Shown: in pieces, positions 13,042-25,095 of the stretch
Position numbering within the stretch: position 1 is the first letter of the stretch
Layout: each line of letters begins with the position of its first letter
Assembly: GCA_016758965.1 (NCBI GenBank)
Contig: JAEPRB010000112.1
Location: forward strand, 62,001-126,000
Length of the DNA: 64,000 nt
Direction of reading: 5' to 3'
From: Circinella minor
Taxonomy: Eukaryota > Mucoromycota > Mucoromycetes > Mucorales > Lichtheimiaceae
The notes under the pieces: generated by a model
What the model was told of the DNA's origin: nothing
What the model saw: the letters and a program-made list of their open reading frames with translations, nothing else
Database searches by the model: none
Program-made: the position numbers and the translations under genes

Positions 13042-15009
13042 ACTATTTTGGAGGTGTTATCCATGACTGACTTTCAAAGTAGGGGCAGTATAAGGAATCT
13101 ACATGATAATTAAGTAAATTCACGAGAGTCCAAAATTATGATGGAAAAGACATTAATTGCAAAAATAAAATACAATTATTAAGAATATAGGGCTCTTTCT
13201 TGTATAAATAAGTATAAATTGCCAAGGAACAAAAGCATACAGATTCTATTAAATATGTATTTAAAAAAAAAAATTAATATAATGATAATAAATAAAAGTT
13301 CTTTTTTTCTTTTGGCAACAAGATGGACAATAGAACAATTGTTTTATTATTTAATATGGTAACACTAAAATGTCGCATATGCGTTCCATAATTTTGAGCA
13401 TGTACTATCTATCTTCACAATCCAAAAGCTCATCTTCTTCGTCTTCTTGTTACTGCTCAAAAATTACTGCTACTACTGTTGTTGATGCTGCCTTTACGGC
13501 CACAAAACTGAGTCTATTATATTGTTGAAAACATTTAATTAAATACTTATTATATTAAACTTAAAAAGGAAGCAAACTATAATCACTGTTCATATTGTTG
13601 TTGCTGGCATTATTATTGATGTTGTTTTTCCTTCATTATTTGTTTAACTGTCAAACAGGTTGAAAACCGTCTTCAATCAGCTTCACCAGGTAAAAAGTTT
13701 AAGAGAGATCTCCAACTCAGCTTGTGTGTCCGTTAACTCATATACTAAAATAGGTATATCCTCAAAAGGTAATCCAGTTTTTTGTGAATTTAATTCGCAC
13801 CTTGAGAGCAACTTTGCAATATTTCTAAATTAGGAAAAAGACCCACCTACTTGTTCAATGAATGTAATTCTCCATTATCCAGTATCATAGTTTCAATTAT
13901 TTGAGTCTTTTTTTTTTCAAACGTCTTGACTGTAATATTATCTCTACTATATATGTGCATAACGGTCTTGTCATAAAAAAAAAAGGATGAACCATTTGAG
14001 TTGATTTTTTATTTATGAATAACACCAAGTAAACCTTTTTGATTGGATGTCATTTTTCACACTTTTCTGCACTTGTTTTTTTTTTTTTAAAAAAAGTATA
14101 CATGGTCAATGCAAACAGTTACATTTTATCATTATCATTATAAGCCGTCATATGATTACGTATCTAATGAACCGGACAGCAAAATGCAAAATATGCTTCA
14201 AAAATAGCCTCCACTGAGTTGTTTGGAGTATACATTGGTTTGTTGACTGGTAGTGGGGTTGTGTTTTGCCTATTTATGCATCCTCTTCCTTCAGAACTGA
14301 AACTGTAACAGATAAATATCAAACTTACTTATGAGAGCTTCAGTTTATTGAAAAATTATGTTCAAGAGCATTCAACCTGTATTGTCAAGAATAGAACAGA
14401 CGAGCTTTGTAAAATAGGATACGCCTTTCCCTTGTGTAATCAAAGAGATGAGATTGTTTGCAGATGTTGAGGTTTTAATATAACAAGAAATTAATTCAAG
14501 TGTGTTTGGATATCCATCACGTTATGATCTGATCGCAATTTCACAGCAAGTAGCAAAAATGAGTGAACTTGTTATCAAGCCGTCCAGTCTCCCTCTATCA
14601 GTGTATCTTTGAGTCACATTTGGCGTTTGAACGTAAAATGTCATTTGTAGTAAAAAGCTTTCAATTGAACAACATGTACATCATCAAAGATAATACCAGT
14701 ATTTATACATCTGCTAAAAAAAGTTCTTCAAACAATCTGCAATAATAGTCATACACATCATACTCCTCGTTCTTAGATCCATAGGAGAATGTTAGTCGTA
14801 AATAATAAGTGAAGTATTTATGAATATGATTTAACAAGAAAATAAGACAAGAATAAAAATTGATAACAGTAAAAGTCTTGTGAAATTTTTTCAGGTGTTT
14901 TATTATATGAAAAATAATATGATGATAAAAAGATTCTTATTTCTATTACAAGTAAGTTTTATATATATATATGTTTTAGATGTGTATTTTCCTGAGATGA
15001 AGGATTGAC
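13042..15009. other. Intergenic, no supported gene
   Basis: AT-rich DNA with a T13A7 dyad near 14076-14095. A minus-strand stretch around 13400-13510 (SFVAVKAASTTVVAVIFEQ, stop, QEDEEDELLDCED) has a coding look but is interrupted and short. The part nearest 15 kb may include 5' debris of the adjacent retroelement, but I recognise no endonuclease motif. Confidence 0.4.
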
Positions 15010-17065
15010 ATATGCCATATGACACCATTCACTACTACACCATTGGCCTCTTTTCTTTCATCTTTGCTGGCTAGCTTTCTTATATCCCACTTGAATGGAG
15101 ACTCACACAAGTAACATCGATTCATAAACGTGGCCCACCAGATGAGCCAGGTAACTTCAGACCAATCAGCCTAACATCAATACTGCATAAAATATTAGAA
15201 TACTGTTTACAAAACCTTTTAGTATATGAATCAAGCCGACCACTCGATATAGCTCAAGGCAGGTTCCGACCAGCACGCAGTTTGCTTGACCAAGTCTTCT
15301 GTTTAAAAGAACTATGCCTTCAACATAAACTAATACATCGTTGGAAAGCGCCAACACTGGCATTCTTAGACGTGCGTTCAGCGTATAATACAGTAAACCG
15401 TGATATTATATAGAGTATATCTTGTGTCATACAACACCAACACCCCTCTTATTATTACGTAACACAAAATCTTTTTAATAATGTAATGATTGAAGTAATA
15501 ATAGATAATGTCATATCTCATCGTTTTCCCCCAATAACAGGAGTACTACAAGGCTCTATTTTATTTCCCTAATTATATTCTATCTATATACATAGCTAAC
15601 CTAGTCTGCTAAGAAATGGTAGGCTAATACCAGTCTCAACAGATCAACACATGTCCCAGGACAACGACTTCCAACAAACAATCATGCAACAGCAACACAG
15701 ATCCCCACAACAGCACCAGGAACAAAACAACAACAACATTCCAATCCTAAAAATAATTCGTCTTCTCTATGCTGATGATATCGCATCAATTGGAACAGCG
15801 GCTAAAATAAAAGACCTCTTAACATTATGTGAAGAATATAGCTCTGAGTTTGGTTTCCGATGGAATCCCCTCAAATTTGTGTTATAGTACAAAATCCACA
15901 ATTCCCAACAAGTTTTCAATTATATGGGACACACCAATCCCAATACAATTTTTTTTTTTTTACATACCTAGTGTCCCAATTAACTATAATGACACCATTG
16001 ATACCAAGCAACTAATAAAAAAAGAATGCAGCTTCAGCCGAGACCAGCATGTATATACTCTCCTCAATAGGCCTTAACCCTTCTGGACTATCTCGCCTTC
16101 TCTCTACTACTCAACTATATTCACAATTCATCAGACCAAAACTGGAATACGGCTTAGCCATCACCACACTTACTAATACCAACATCAAACTACTAGAATG
16201 ATCACAAAATACATGTATTCGAATGATTATTTGGAGCACATAAAAACTCAGAAACAAAAGTCATGAGATACATTAGGAGTCTACCAAGCATGTAATGAAT
16301 GTACTAATATCCTTTAAGCAAAATCCTTATACTGAGAACAACTACTTCCTAAGGACACCCTACTCAAACTACTCAAAAATCAGTTTTTACAACAACCATC
16401 AACTAGTCATTGGAACAAATTATACCAGTCTCCCATATGGCAACTTATCCAACACCACACAGAAGCACCATCATCATCCGATCTCTAATCAGCAATAAGA
16501 CTATATAAAATAATAATTTTTCTTCTAAAAGGGTTGAACTCAGTAGATCCAAAACTCTTGCAGATTGTCGCACCATATTAGGAATCCACCCCATCATGTG
16601 GCTTCCCATGACAAGAAAGGAGCGAAGCTGTTGTATCCGTTGGAGAATCGGCTGGCTTCCCTGGTGGCAAACCAAAAACGTACATGACATGCTTATCATC
16701 ACAGTTTACACTGCCTCCAAATGCATAAGCGTCTTAAAATGCACATCATCAAAACTGATGATCCACTAATCTTATACTCTTAATCGCGTGCCAAAAAGTA
16801 AACCATCTTCTGCATCAAGGATTCAACGGCTAAAAGTTTTATGGCCTGTAGCATGTACAATCTTAGCCGAATTAGACGCTTATCAACATCCAACCTCCAC
16901 CCAACAGCAATATCAAGATGAAAATCCTGGTCAAGCACTATTAACATGGATTGATCATCCTCCTCCTCCTGAGCTTACTAGGTAAGAAACTTAAATCTGC
17001 CACCACTTACATAATACACTCATCCGTCGATTAATAATAATAATAATATTATTAAAAAAAAAATT
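15010..17065 (+). mobile_element. Degraded non-LTR (LINE-type) retrotransposon
   Basis: Reverse-transcriptase signatures occur in order but with stops and frame changes. GPPDEPGNFRPISLTSILHK is followed by QGRFRPARSLLDQVF, then motif A (AFLDVRSAYNTVNR; the Asp codon is at 15369-15371), then in-frame TAG at 15411. A degraded GVLQGSI block follows, then RLLYADDIAS with the YADD box at 15768-15779. Downstream are the LEYGLA-like thumb region near 16140 and a tail (TRKERSCCIRWRIGWLPWW near 16611-16670, PKSKPSSASRIQRLKVLWPV from 16791). An upstream TAG lies at 15072. The element ends at a (TAA)n run followed by poly-A at about 17033-17063, as expected for target-primed insertion. It cannot make functional RT. 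The endonuclease part is missing or unrecognisable, so the insertion looks 5'-truncated as well as mutated. Confidence 0.85.
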
Positions 17066-19283
17066 CCTCAAAAGAACGCACCTGCCAATAAAAAACCTTT
17101 AACACCTTTTTTTTACTGAACCTACTCAATCCCTCTCCAGTACCTCTTACTTTAATCCTCTGTCTTTTTCCCTGCCATTCCAACAGGGTTATTATTTTTC
17201 TTTACATAGGTGTATGAGCTGTCTCAAACAAATATGTCAAACCTGGCGCTATGTTTAACAAGAGACATTACAAATTTTCACCGTATTATCCAACACATAA
17301 TCACTACTGTGAATTAATGGGTCCTCTCTCTCTCTCTCTCTCTATTTCACACTAGTATTTATGTTATTAATACATTATCTTATTAAAACGATATCTAGAG
17401 CCTAAAAGTAAATAAATACACAAGTATCTATTCAGCGATCATTCTGTTTCATCAATAGTGCGAAAATTTTAAGGCGAGTTTTTTTTTTCCTTTTCTTTTT
17501 CATAAAAGATTATCATTATTTTATTTTATAATACCGTACCACAATATAATAGCACAACTCAATACGGGTTGTCATTCCCAAAACAATTGTTGAATAAGGA
17601 TCTCCGTGCCTTTGAATGAATCTTTCTCAACAAAAGGTATCAAATTTTATTATGACAACAACAGTTGCTTAGTAACCATCATCACCCTAGTTATGGCGTT
17701 TCGATATGCATAATAGTTTATGTAAATGCAACTTATAAGGACTTTTGAATATAGCGTTATAAAAAAAAACAAAACAAAAAAAAAAAAAACACCCTCTTTT
17801 TTTTCTTGTAGAAATAAAAACAACTGTTGTCATGGTATTTTTCTTTTCACTAAATAATAAAATAGCATTTTCTTTTGATAAACTCATGAATGGCTCATTG
17901 TTTGTTTAGTATAAAATAATTGAAAAACATTTTAACTTTTAAAAGTTAATATAATATTTATATAGAAAAAAAAAACAGTGAACAATCAACACTTTTATAT
18001 TTATAATTCTAAAACGATTCAAAAGAGTGGGAAATAACACTGGGGTTGATAGTGAATATATATATATATACATATATTTATATACAAACACACAGAAAAC
18101 TATGCATGGTGTTATCTTTTTTTTTTATTACCTGTTTTTGAACACAAAGCCGACATGAGAACTTATCATTCGTTACTTTTGATGTTATTTACTACTAATA
18201 TAAAAATATATATCATAATTCATATATAAATAAAGGCATAAACAAAAGGATTTAATATATTTATTTAGATGATTAAAGAGACATCTGTTTTCTTTACAAA
18301 AAAAAAACAGACTAAGCTTAAATCCATGTCATGGTAAAATGCAATATGAAAGAGCAATAAAAAATATACCTAATTTTTTTTTTTTCAAAACAAATGACAT
18401 TTTTTTAATAATAACAATGCTAGTAATAATGTAGTAATACGACAGATGGTGTACAAAAGTAAGACCTCCTTAAAAAAAAGGGGGTGTGTGTGGGAGAGAT
18501 GGAATAACATTTTTACCGTGAACACTTTATATAAGTTTTTATTTTCCTGCGATGTATATTACCCCACACTGTTTTAAGATATAACTAGCCGAAAAAAAAG
18601 GAAAGTTTATGGGTTTGTACCTGAGACTAGTTCCCTTTTTTATTAATATATTGTTTGAGTATAATTTTTTTTTTTTTTACTGATGTCCGGGGGGGATGAA
18701 GTAAAAAATGAGCAAAAACCAAATATAATCTTTTGAAGTGTGTGAGAAGAATTAAGAAGATAATTTACAGAGTTGAAAAAAAAAAATCCAAACCGTTACA
18801 CCAGTTATGTATAATACACAGAATATTTTAATCGGTAAATCGATCCGTTACATACTTTTAAGAATACAATAATAAGCAATGAAATAAAAATAGTTTTATA
18901 AAAGCTACATGTTCATCTCTTTCAATTGTTCAATGTATATAAAAGATGATGGAGATGATCTTTCAAAACGAAAAAGTTAAAGATGTACTTTTTTAATCGG
19001 TTTCTCCCTTCCCCCCATTTTTATAAAGCCGCCCCAGCAAAACAAAAAGAATTCTGGGGTTTCATTGGATAATTATCCCCAACATGAGGGTTAACAACGG
19101 AGTCAAAAATTTATATAAAAAGTTCTTTTTTTTTTGAGTGCAACTACTTTCTTAATAAAGGAGTACTCTTCTTCCATTCTTTTTTTTTTTTTATTTTTTA
19201 CTTATTTATTTCTTAACAGCCCTACATTCTCTATCTCTTTTTAAGTAACAAGAATTAAATAAAATAGAAATAAAAAATTAAGG
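17066..19283. other. Intergenic, no supported gene
   Basis: AT-rich spacer with homopolymers and a (CT)n run at about 17321-17344. The part just before 19284 is T/CT-rich and probably the promoter and leader of the next gene. I see no coding or RNA signature. Confidence 0.5.
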
Positions 19284-20186
19284 ATGGCGTTGGATATGGA
19301 ACTTGTAACTTATTTACATTCAAAACAACTTCCATGGAATAATCTCGATGAATTGTCGTCACTTTGGGCTGGTAAGATAAATGTTTTCTATTAATACTTT
19401 AACATCATAAAAATAAAATAAAATGTATACTTATTTTATCCTCCCCCTTTTATTTTTTTAGTATTTACAAAATGTAAACGACAACTTCGACATGGTTTTC
19501 GACTTGAAAATATGACATGGCGTTTATGGTATCGTCAAGCTGTAATGCAAAAACAAACTGCACCGCCTCCTTCTATTCTTTCATCTACCTCATCATCACC
19601 ATTAAACAATGAAGAAGATAGTATTCCTTCACGCTCCTTATCACGGTCTCGATCATTACCAGACCTTCGCATTTCTTCTCGATTATCACATAGAACACAA
19701 CCATCACAACAACAACAACAACAACAGCCATCTCCTTGTATACCTTCTGCTAAAACAAATAATAAATTCTTTATCGATGATTCCGATTATGAAGACGATG
19801 ATGATGATATAATGAGTAGCATGGATGAAGACGATGATTGGTATTATAACAACGAAGACAATTATGCTATTTCTACAATGACAACCACAAGTACAGTTTA
19901 TTCTTCTACAGCAACATCTGTTGCTTCATTTCATAATGATAATAATAATGAAGAAGAAGAATCATTTTGTAAACACTATTTAAATACTTGTCCTTCTGTA
20001 TCTGCTTCACCAAAACCAACATCCTTACTTTCTACTATGTTACTACAAGAGCGACAAGTAAAACAAGAGAAAGCTCCGATTACACCACCACCCACAACAA
20101 CAACAACAACAACAACAACAATGTTGCGTCGATGTAAAGGATTTTCTCAACAGCTTGACACTTGGTTTTCAAAAGCGGCTGTTTAA
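19284..20186 (+). CDS. AreA/GATA N-terminal domain (DUF1752) protein without a GATA zinc finger
   Basis: Two exons, 19284-19371 and 19462-20186, give 270 residues, joined as GCT G/TA TTT across a 90-nt intron (GTAAGA...TTAG). The spliced N-terminus contains LSSLWAVFTKCKRQLRHGFR followed by LENMTWRLWYRQA. This matches the short domain at the N-terminus of fungal AreA/Nit2-type nitrogen regulators (GATA_AreA, Pfam DUF1752), whose core is W..[YF]TK.K..[LI]..G.RLEN..WR.W. The rest is low complexity: a Ser/Arg patch (SLSRSRSLPD), poly-Gln, acidic DDDD clusters and poly-Thr. No CxxC...CxxC GATA finger is present before the stop, so DNA binding is not expected. In this family the domain mediates protein contacts; a signalling or co-regulator role linked to nitrogen or carbon status is an inference. 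It stands alone between AT-rich spacers. Confidence 0.75.
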
Positions 20187-22379
20187 GAAAGATCATTTGC
20201 ATTATTTTGTTCTTTTTTGTTATAAAAATAATATACAAATTTTTATTAGAATTCCCTTAACAACTTCCAGATACCCCCTTCCCTTTCCTATTATTTATAT
20301 ACATATATACATTTTAATTTTTTTTTTCTCCAACTCTTTCGTTTCATTAATTTCATGTATATTTTCTTAAAAAAAAAATTGGTTTTTTTTTTTCTATTTC
20401 CCACTTTCTTTATACATATTTTTATGAACATTGTTATTCATTTTTGCTATTATTTTATACGCATTTCTTCAATACTATCAATATCAATTTTACTATATAA
20501 TTATAACTATAATAAACTTATTCTTTTATGATTTACTTTTTTTTTAGTTTTTTTTTTTATATATATCCTAAAAATTTAATGTATATATGTGTGTAAAGGT
20601 ACACTAAACAAAAAAAAAAAAATCGGTAATAATAATAATAGTTCTCGATCCAAACAAGTAAATATAAAAGCGATCCCTTTTTTTTTTTTTTTTTTTTTGC
20701 ATGAATAAAATTTTTATTGTGTGTCTATATTGCTATGCAACAATCATTTTCTGATATTACTCCAAGTATATAAATAGATGTGTAGAATTTCATTGTGTTG
20801 AAATAATAATAATAAAAAAAAAACGATTACAGTATTAGAGTTATATATTATGTCTTAAAACTATGGGGATTCCACCAAATTGCAAATATAAAACAATTGT
20901 ATTATCAAAGTGGTTTAGCAAGTGTTCTACTATGTAGTCTTTATTTTTAAATTTTTTTAGAAAAACACCATAAAATATAAATATGTAAATGCTTTTATTT
21001 ATTGATATGAATTTTCTGCATGCTATCACAATACATAGTCTCACAGTGAGCTATTTTTTTTTTTTTTTTGTAAAATTCTCACTTATATATCTATTTATTA
21101 TAATACTTCATTTTTAGTTCATGAAGAAATAGTATGATTTTGTTGTAAAAAAAAAAAAAAAAAGAAACATGTATCTTAGCAACTAAAAAGGTAACATCTT
21201 TACAATGAGGTATAAAAAAAACAATCGAAGGGGGGAGGGTTGGAACCAAAAAAAAAAATTGGTGAAGTGGATGTGCTGTCAATTGATCACTTTTCTGTGT
21301 TATTGCCACCCCGTCTTATTTCATCTGTCTTATTTCGGCACGGCTAAAATGAATGAGGCAGTGAAAACCAATAAGAAAAGACTATGACGTTTGGATTTAG
21401 CCAATCAATTTTGACTATGACATGTTGCTGAGATTTAAGTAGGTAAGCATAAAGCATAAGAGAGAAGAAAGTTACTTTATTAGCGTCAATATTGAAAAAA
21501 AAAAAAAAAAAGCTATTGCTGTCATGGACTTGTTCAATAGTGGCATAATGAAATATAACTTTAATAATAATAAAAGAGGTGGAAAAAAAAAACAGAAGGA
21601 AGAAATCCTAATGCCAGGAGAAAATCTAATAAAACTAAAACATTATCTAATGGAGAGTTCATGATTGCGTGTGGAGATAAAAATTTTACTGATGTTAGTG
21701 ATTCCAAGAACATTTGTCGACAAACCGAACCATTAATAAGGAATCTACCATTGGTCTAACTGCTGTCATTGATTCCAGCGCCATGGAATCGAGCTTATAT
21801 GAAGTGATAAGTACGTCTTCAAAAGTGTTAACTGTAATTGCAACATAATTTAGTGTGTTAACAGATCCAAATTCTATTACAGCACTTTATATAGTTACAG
21901 ATAGCAGTAGCAGCAGCATCAGTAATAATCTGCTTAAAGACATCCATAAAAAAATTAAGAAGATGTGCCATATGTGACAATATTGAATGCAAAGAGAACA
22001 ACAAAAAAGAAAGCAAAGTGGAATAATGTCTGTAGCAAAATCGATTGTAGAGACAAAAATGATAGCAAAATGCATCTCGAGCATATTCAGAGTACGTATA
22101 TAACAAATAGCTAGCTATTATCATTATTATTTTTTTTTTCAAAAGTTATAAGTTCCTATCTGTATATAAAATATACTTGTTATTTTACAATAGAATAATC
22201 TTTTTTTTTTTTTTTTGCTTCGCAATTAGGGGCATTTCCTAATTGAGAACAATTAATTCTATTTGCCTCATACATGGTATCTGGGCCCTTATTTCATCTG
22301 TCTTATTTCATCCGTCTTACCATCCGTATTATTTTTAAATGGACATTACAAGGGATGCTAGCCCTCTTCATGTATTTTT
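20187..22379. other. Intergenic with repeat motifs and possible relics
   Basis: A T-rich 3' flank is followed by AT-rich DNA. Two copies of a 22-bp direct repeat lie at 21315-21336 and 22288-22309. Between them a plus-strand stretch (about 21880-22090) and a short frame near 21690-21760 have weak protein character but several stops. No intact gene is supported. Confidence 0.4.
21315..22309. repeat. Pair of identical 22-bp direct repeats about 970 bp apart
   Basis: The words at 21315-21336 and 22288-22309 are identical, beginning CTTATTTCATCTGTCTTA. At the second copy the sequence continues as degenerate 12-14-bp units of the form CATCYGT[CT]TTA. Such short subterminal units are seen at ends of some DNA transposons, but no inverted partner was found nearby, so the type of element is unknown. 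Confidence 0.5.
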
Positions 22380-23262
22380 ATGAGGAACACACGAACGAGA
22401 ATATCCAAAAATGCAAAAGACATATTGAAAAAGTGGGACAATGTTGAGATAGGCTACAATACCTCCCCAAAGGAACCAATTGTTGTTTTGAAACAACGAA
22501 TTCTGGGTGATCCCTATACATACAGAAGATACCGAGAATCTCAGCAATTAAGCTTAGTTGAAGAAGTTGGAAAAAGAAAAAGATTTGAATTAAGTATGTT
22601 GAGTAACGTTGAAAAGAATGACTTATTTTTGATTTTTAACTTTTTAATTTTCTTTTAGAAACAGATGCACAACTAAAGCTTTTTTTTTTTTTAAAAAAAA
22701 AAATGAAGCGTTGTTTTGCTATGAAGATCCTAATAATTCCAAGGTTTACAAAATTAAATCCATTGCAACAAAGGAAATATTTGAAACTATCAAACTATAT
22801 ACATCTCTGTTCAATCAACGAACTGTGCAGGCTTTTGCAAAGTGATGCTCAATCCACACAGTATCTTTCTAGTCTTTCATGTTCGCCGTTTAACGAAAGG
22901 GACTTGAATAAAACTGACGAAATTATGAAAAAACTCAAACATGTAACTGTGGAAATACTCCAGGTAAAGCAATACTACAGCATATAGACTGAAAAACCCA
23001 TCACTAACTTTCTATTTGATTCACAATAGATATGTTAGACTATCTTCAATCTATTGATTATAATATTTGTTTGGCTGCTTCGATCGACTTTGCAGGGATT
23101 TCTTCACGTTCCCATCTCATAAAAGATTTGTTGGAAGAGTGCCCTGTTATTAAAAAAAAAAATAGCTATTGAAACTTTTATTTCTAATAACGAAATTCTT
23201 CTTCTGGACTCGCATCAACTTCTGTTGTCAGATAATCAGCTACTTGAAAAATTTGGATTGTA
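22380..23262 (+). pseudogene. Frameshifted gene of unknown family
   Basis: The first exon (ATG at 22380) encodes RISKNAKDILKKWDNVEIGY and GDPYTYRRYRESQQLSLVEE. A clean intron, GTATGT at about 22593 to TTTTAG at about 22658, would join it to KTDAQLK. That frame runs through a T13A11 tract (22680-22703) into CYEDPNNSKVYKIKSIATKE and EIFETIKLYTSLFNQRTVQA, then a stop. The sequence continues in another frame (SDAQSTQYLSSLSC, NERDLNKTDEIMKKLKHVTV), and after a second plausible intron (acceptor near 23029) as DFAGISSRSHLIKDLLEECP. It then breaks in an A run near 23152-23162, beyond which IETFISNNEILLLDSHQLLL reads on in another frame to LLEKFGL and TAG at about 23262. At least two frame breaks make this a pseudogene unless the homopolymer lengths are sequencing errors. 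I do not recognise the protein. Confidence 0.5.
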
Positions 23263-24763
23263 GAAAAAAGCTAATTCAACGATCAAAATAATGGGATAAT
23301 ATAATACATGATTTTAATAAAAATCAGTTAGGCGTGTCGTATGGCACACGTCAATCCTTCATCTCAGATAATTCAAATATAAACTACATATATAAAAAAG
23401 ACTAAAATAATCTCACATCGGTTGCTTTCTAAATACACAAATAATAATTCTACCACAATAATGTACACCTTATAATAATACAATACAAACATAATGATCA
23501 AACATGCTTTATTTATTCATACGTAATCGCATAATATACAATTTATCATAGTATAACATCATCTACAAATACAGGAAAATACACATCTACGTAGAACGTA
23601 TATTATATATATAACTTGTAATAGAAATATTGATTTTGATATCTTTTTTTATCTTTTTATCATCCTATTGTTTTTCATATAATAAAACACTTGAAAGATT
23701 CTCACAAGACTTATTCTGTTATCATTTTATTCTTACCTTATTTTCCTGTTAAATCAATATCCATAAATACTTCAAGACGGATAGTATAATAACACGATAA
23801 ATTTATTAAGTGACCAATTGAAGTTCAGAAAAGTTACCAATTGAGGCTCACATTTGTTGTAAACATTTGTATGCTTTTAGAGATAATTATTATTAATTTG
23901 GGAAGTAAAGATACAATTAAACAAAAAATAAAAACCTGTCGAGCCAAAAACAAAGAATAAACATAACATGTCGTTTATTTATAATGTAAAATGTGATAAA
24001 AATGGTAAAAACTATTAGCATTTTGATTTTAAAATACATTTCTTTGTAGTTGCCTAATTAATAGCAGTAATAAAACAGAATGTTGATATTACATTTAACA
24101 AAGAGGTATATATATTTATTAGAAAAAAAAATTTATCGTCTTTTTTTTTTTTTATGGATACACACACAGACTCTCTCTCGGATGATCGGAACATATTATT
24201 TTTTTTATAGAAAATTATTTTTTCGTTTCGTCTTCATTTATAATATACTAGAAAATGTTATATTCATCGTACATGACAACTCTAAGTAAGATAAAACAGA
24301 AATGAATGAATAGGGTATTAGATATAAAGAGAGAGATATAATAATAACATGCTGTCAACCAGATAACACTGGGTTCTTGGCATTATTATTCTTGCTGAGC
24401 AAGAATAATAAATAAATATATCATCATACGACCTGGAGTTTTTTAATCTGATTTCAAAATAGTTTGGTCTGACAGGTTTAATCACTTTTAAGAAATGTTG
24501 ATTGCCGTTTCTCCATTATTGTTACTTTTTAATTCTCTCCCACACACACCCACACATTAGATATCATCATTTTATACACCCACATCATTATTTTTATATA
24601 TAAAAATAAAGTTACAAAGGAAAGTGAGGAGGGGTTATATATATATATAATATTTAAATTTAATAAGAAAAGTTGTTTGAAAGTACAGTTTGGTTTTGGT
24701 TTTTTTTTTTTTAGAGAGAAGAAGAATATACAAATATAATATAAGTTGTGTGTTTTTCTGTTT
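23263..24763. other. Intergenic, no supported gene
   Basis: AT-rich spacer with a perfect dyad near 24381-24407 (ATTATTCTTGCT GAGC AAGAATAAT), which could be a terminator-like hairpin or chance. The short frame at 24080-24289 is not protein-like. The right end is the 3' flank of the CYSTM gene. Confidence 0.45.
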
Positions 24764-25095
24764 TTAACAAAGACAATCACATAAAGCATCCAAAGCACAA
24801 AATGCCAAACAACCAATTAAACAGGCCATACAACATCCATGATCACTTCCACCTCGTTGCTCAGGTTGTTGAACATAAACAGTGTTGGGTGGTGGTTGAG
24901 GTTGATAATAACCTAAAAATGATGGATATATTTCCCCATTTTCCCTCATTTCAATCAGTATACGTATATATATAAATTCTCACATCACCAAATCATATTA
25001 TCTTTTTCAAACTTACCAGGGTCACCTCCTTGTGGAGGAGGATAATATTGTTGTCCTTGAGCTGGTGGTGGATAATAAGGTTGATCGTTACCCAT
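24764..25095 (-). CDS. CYSTM-type cysteine-rich tail-anchored small protein
   Basis: Two exons, 25095-25017 and 24912-24764, give 75 residues. The join CCT G/GT TAT uses a canonical GTAAGT donor and a TTTTTAG acceptor. The N-terminal two-thirds is Pro/Gln/Tyr-rich (YYPPPAQGQQYYPPPQGG) and the C-terminus is GCCMACLIGCLAFCALDALC followed by DCLC. This is the layout of the CYSTM family: a disordered polar head and a C-terminal cysteine-rich membrane module. Members are linked to stress tolerance and to plasma-membrane association in yeast and plants; a stress or metal-related role is family knowledge, not visible here. An alternative upstream acceptor (ATGAG) would break the frame and was rejected. 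Confidence 0.88.

Noticed and set aside
23330..23352. Inverted repeat GTGTCGTATGGCACAC as a transposon terminus
   Set aside because: It is a short local palindrome with no matching copy at the other end of a candidate element.
24764..24949. CYSTM exon read from an upstream ATG as a 61-residue protein
   Set aside because: The canonical GTAAGT donor and TTTTTAG acceptor join it in frame to the exon starting at 25095, giving the normal Pro/Gln/Tyr head of the family.
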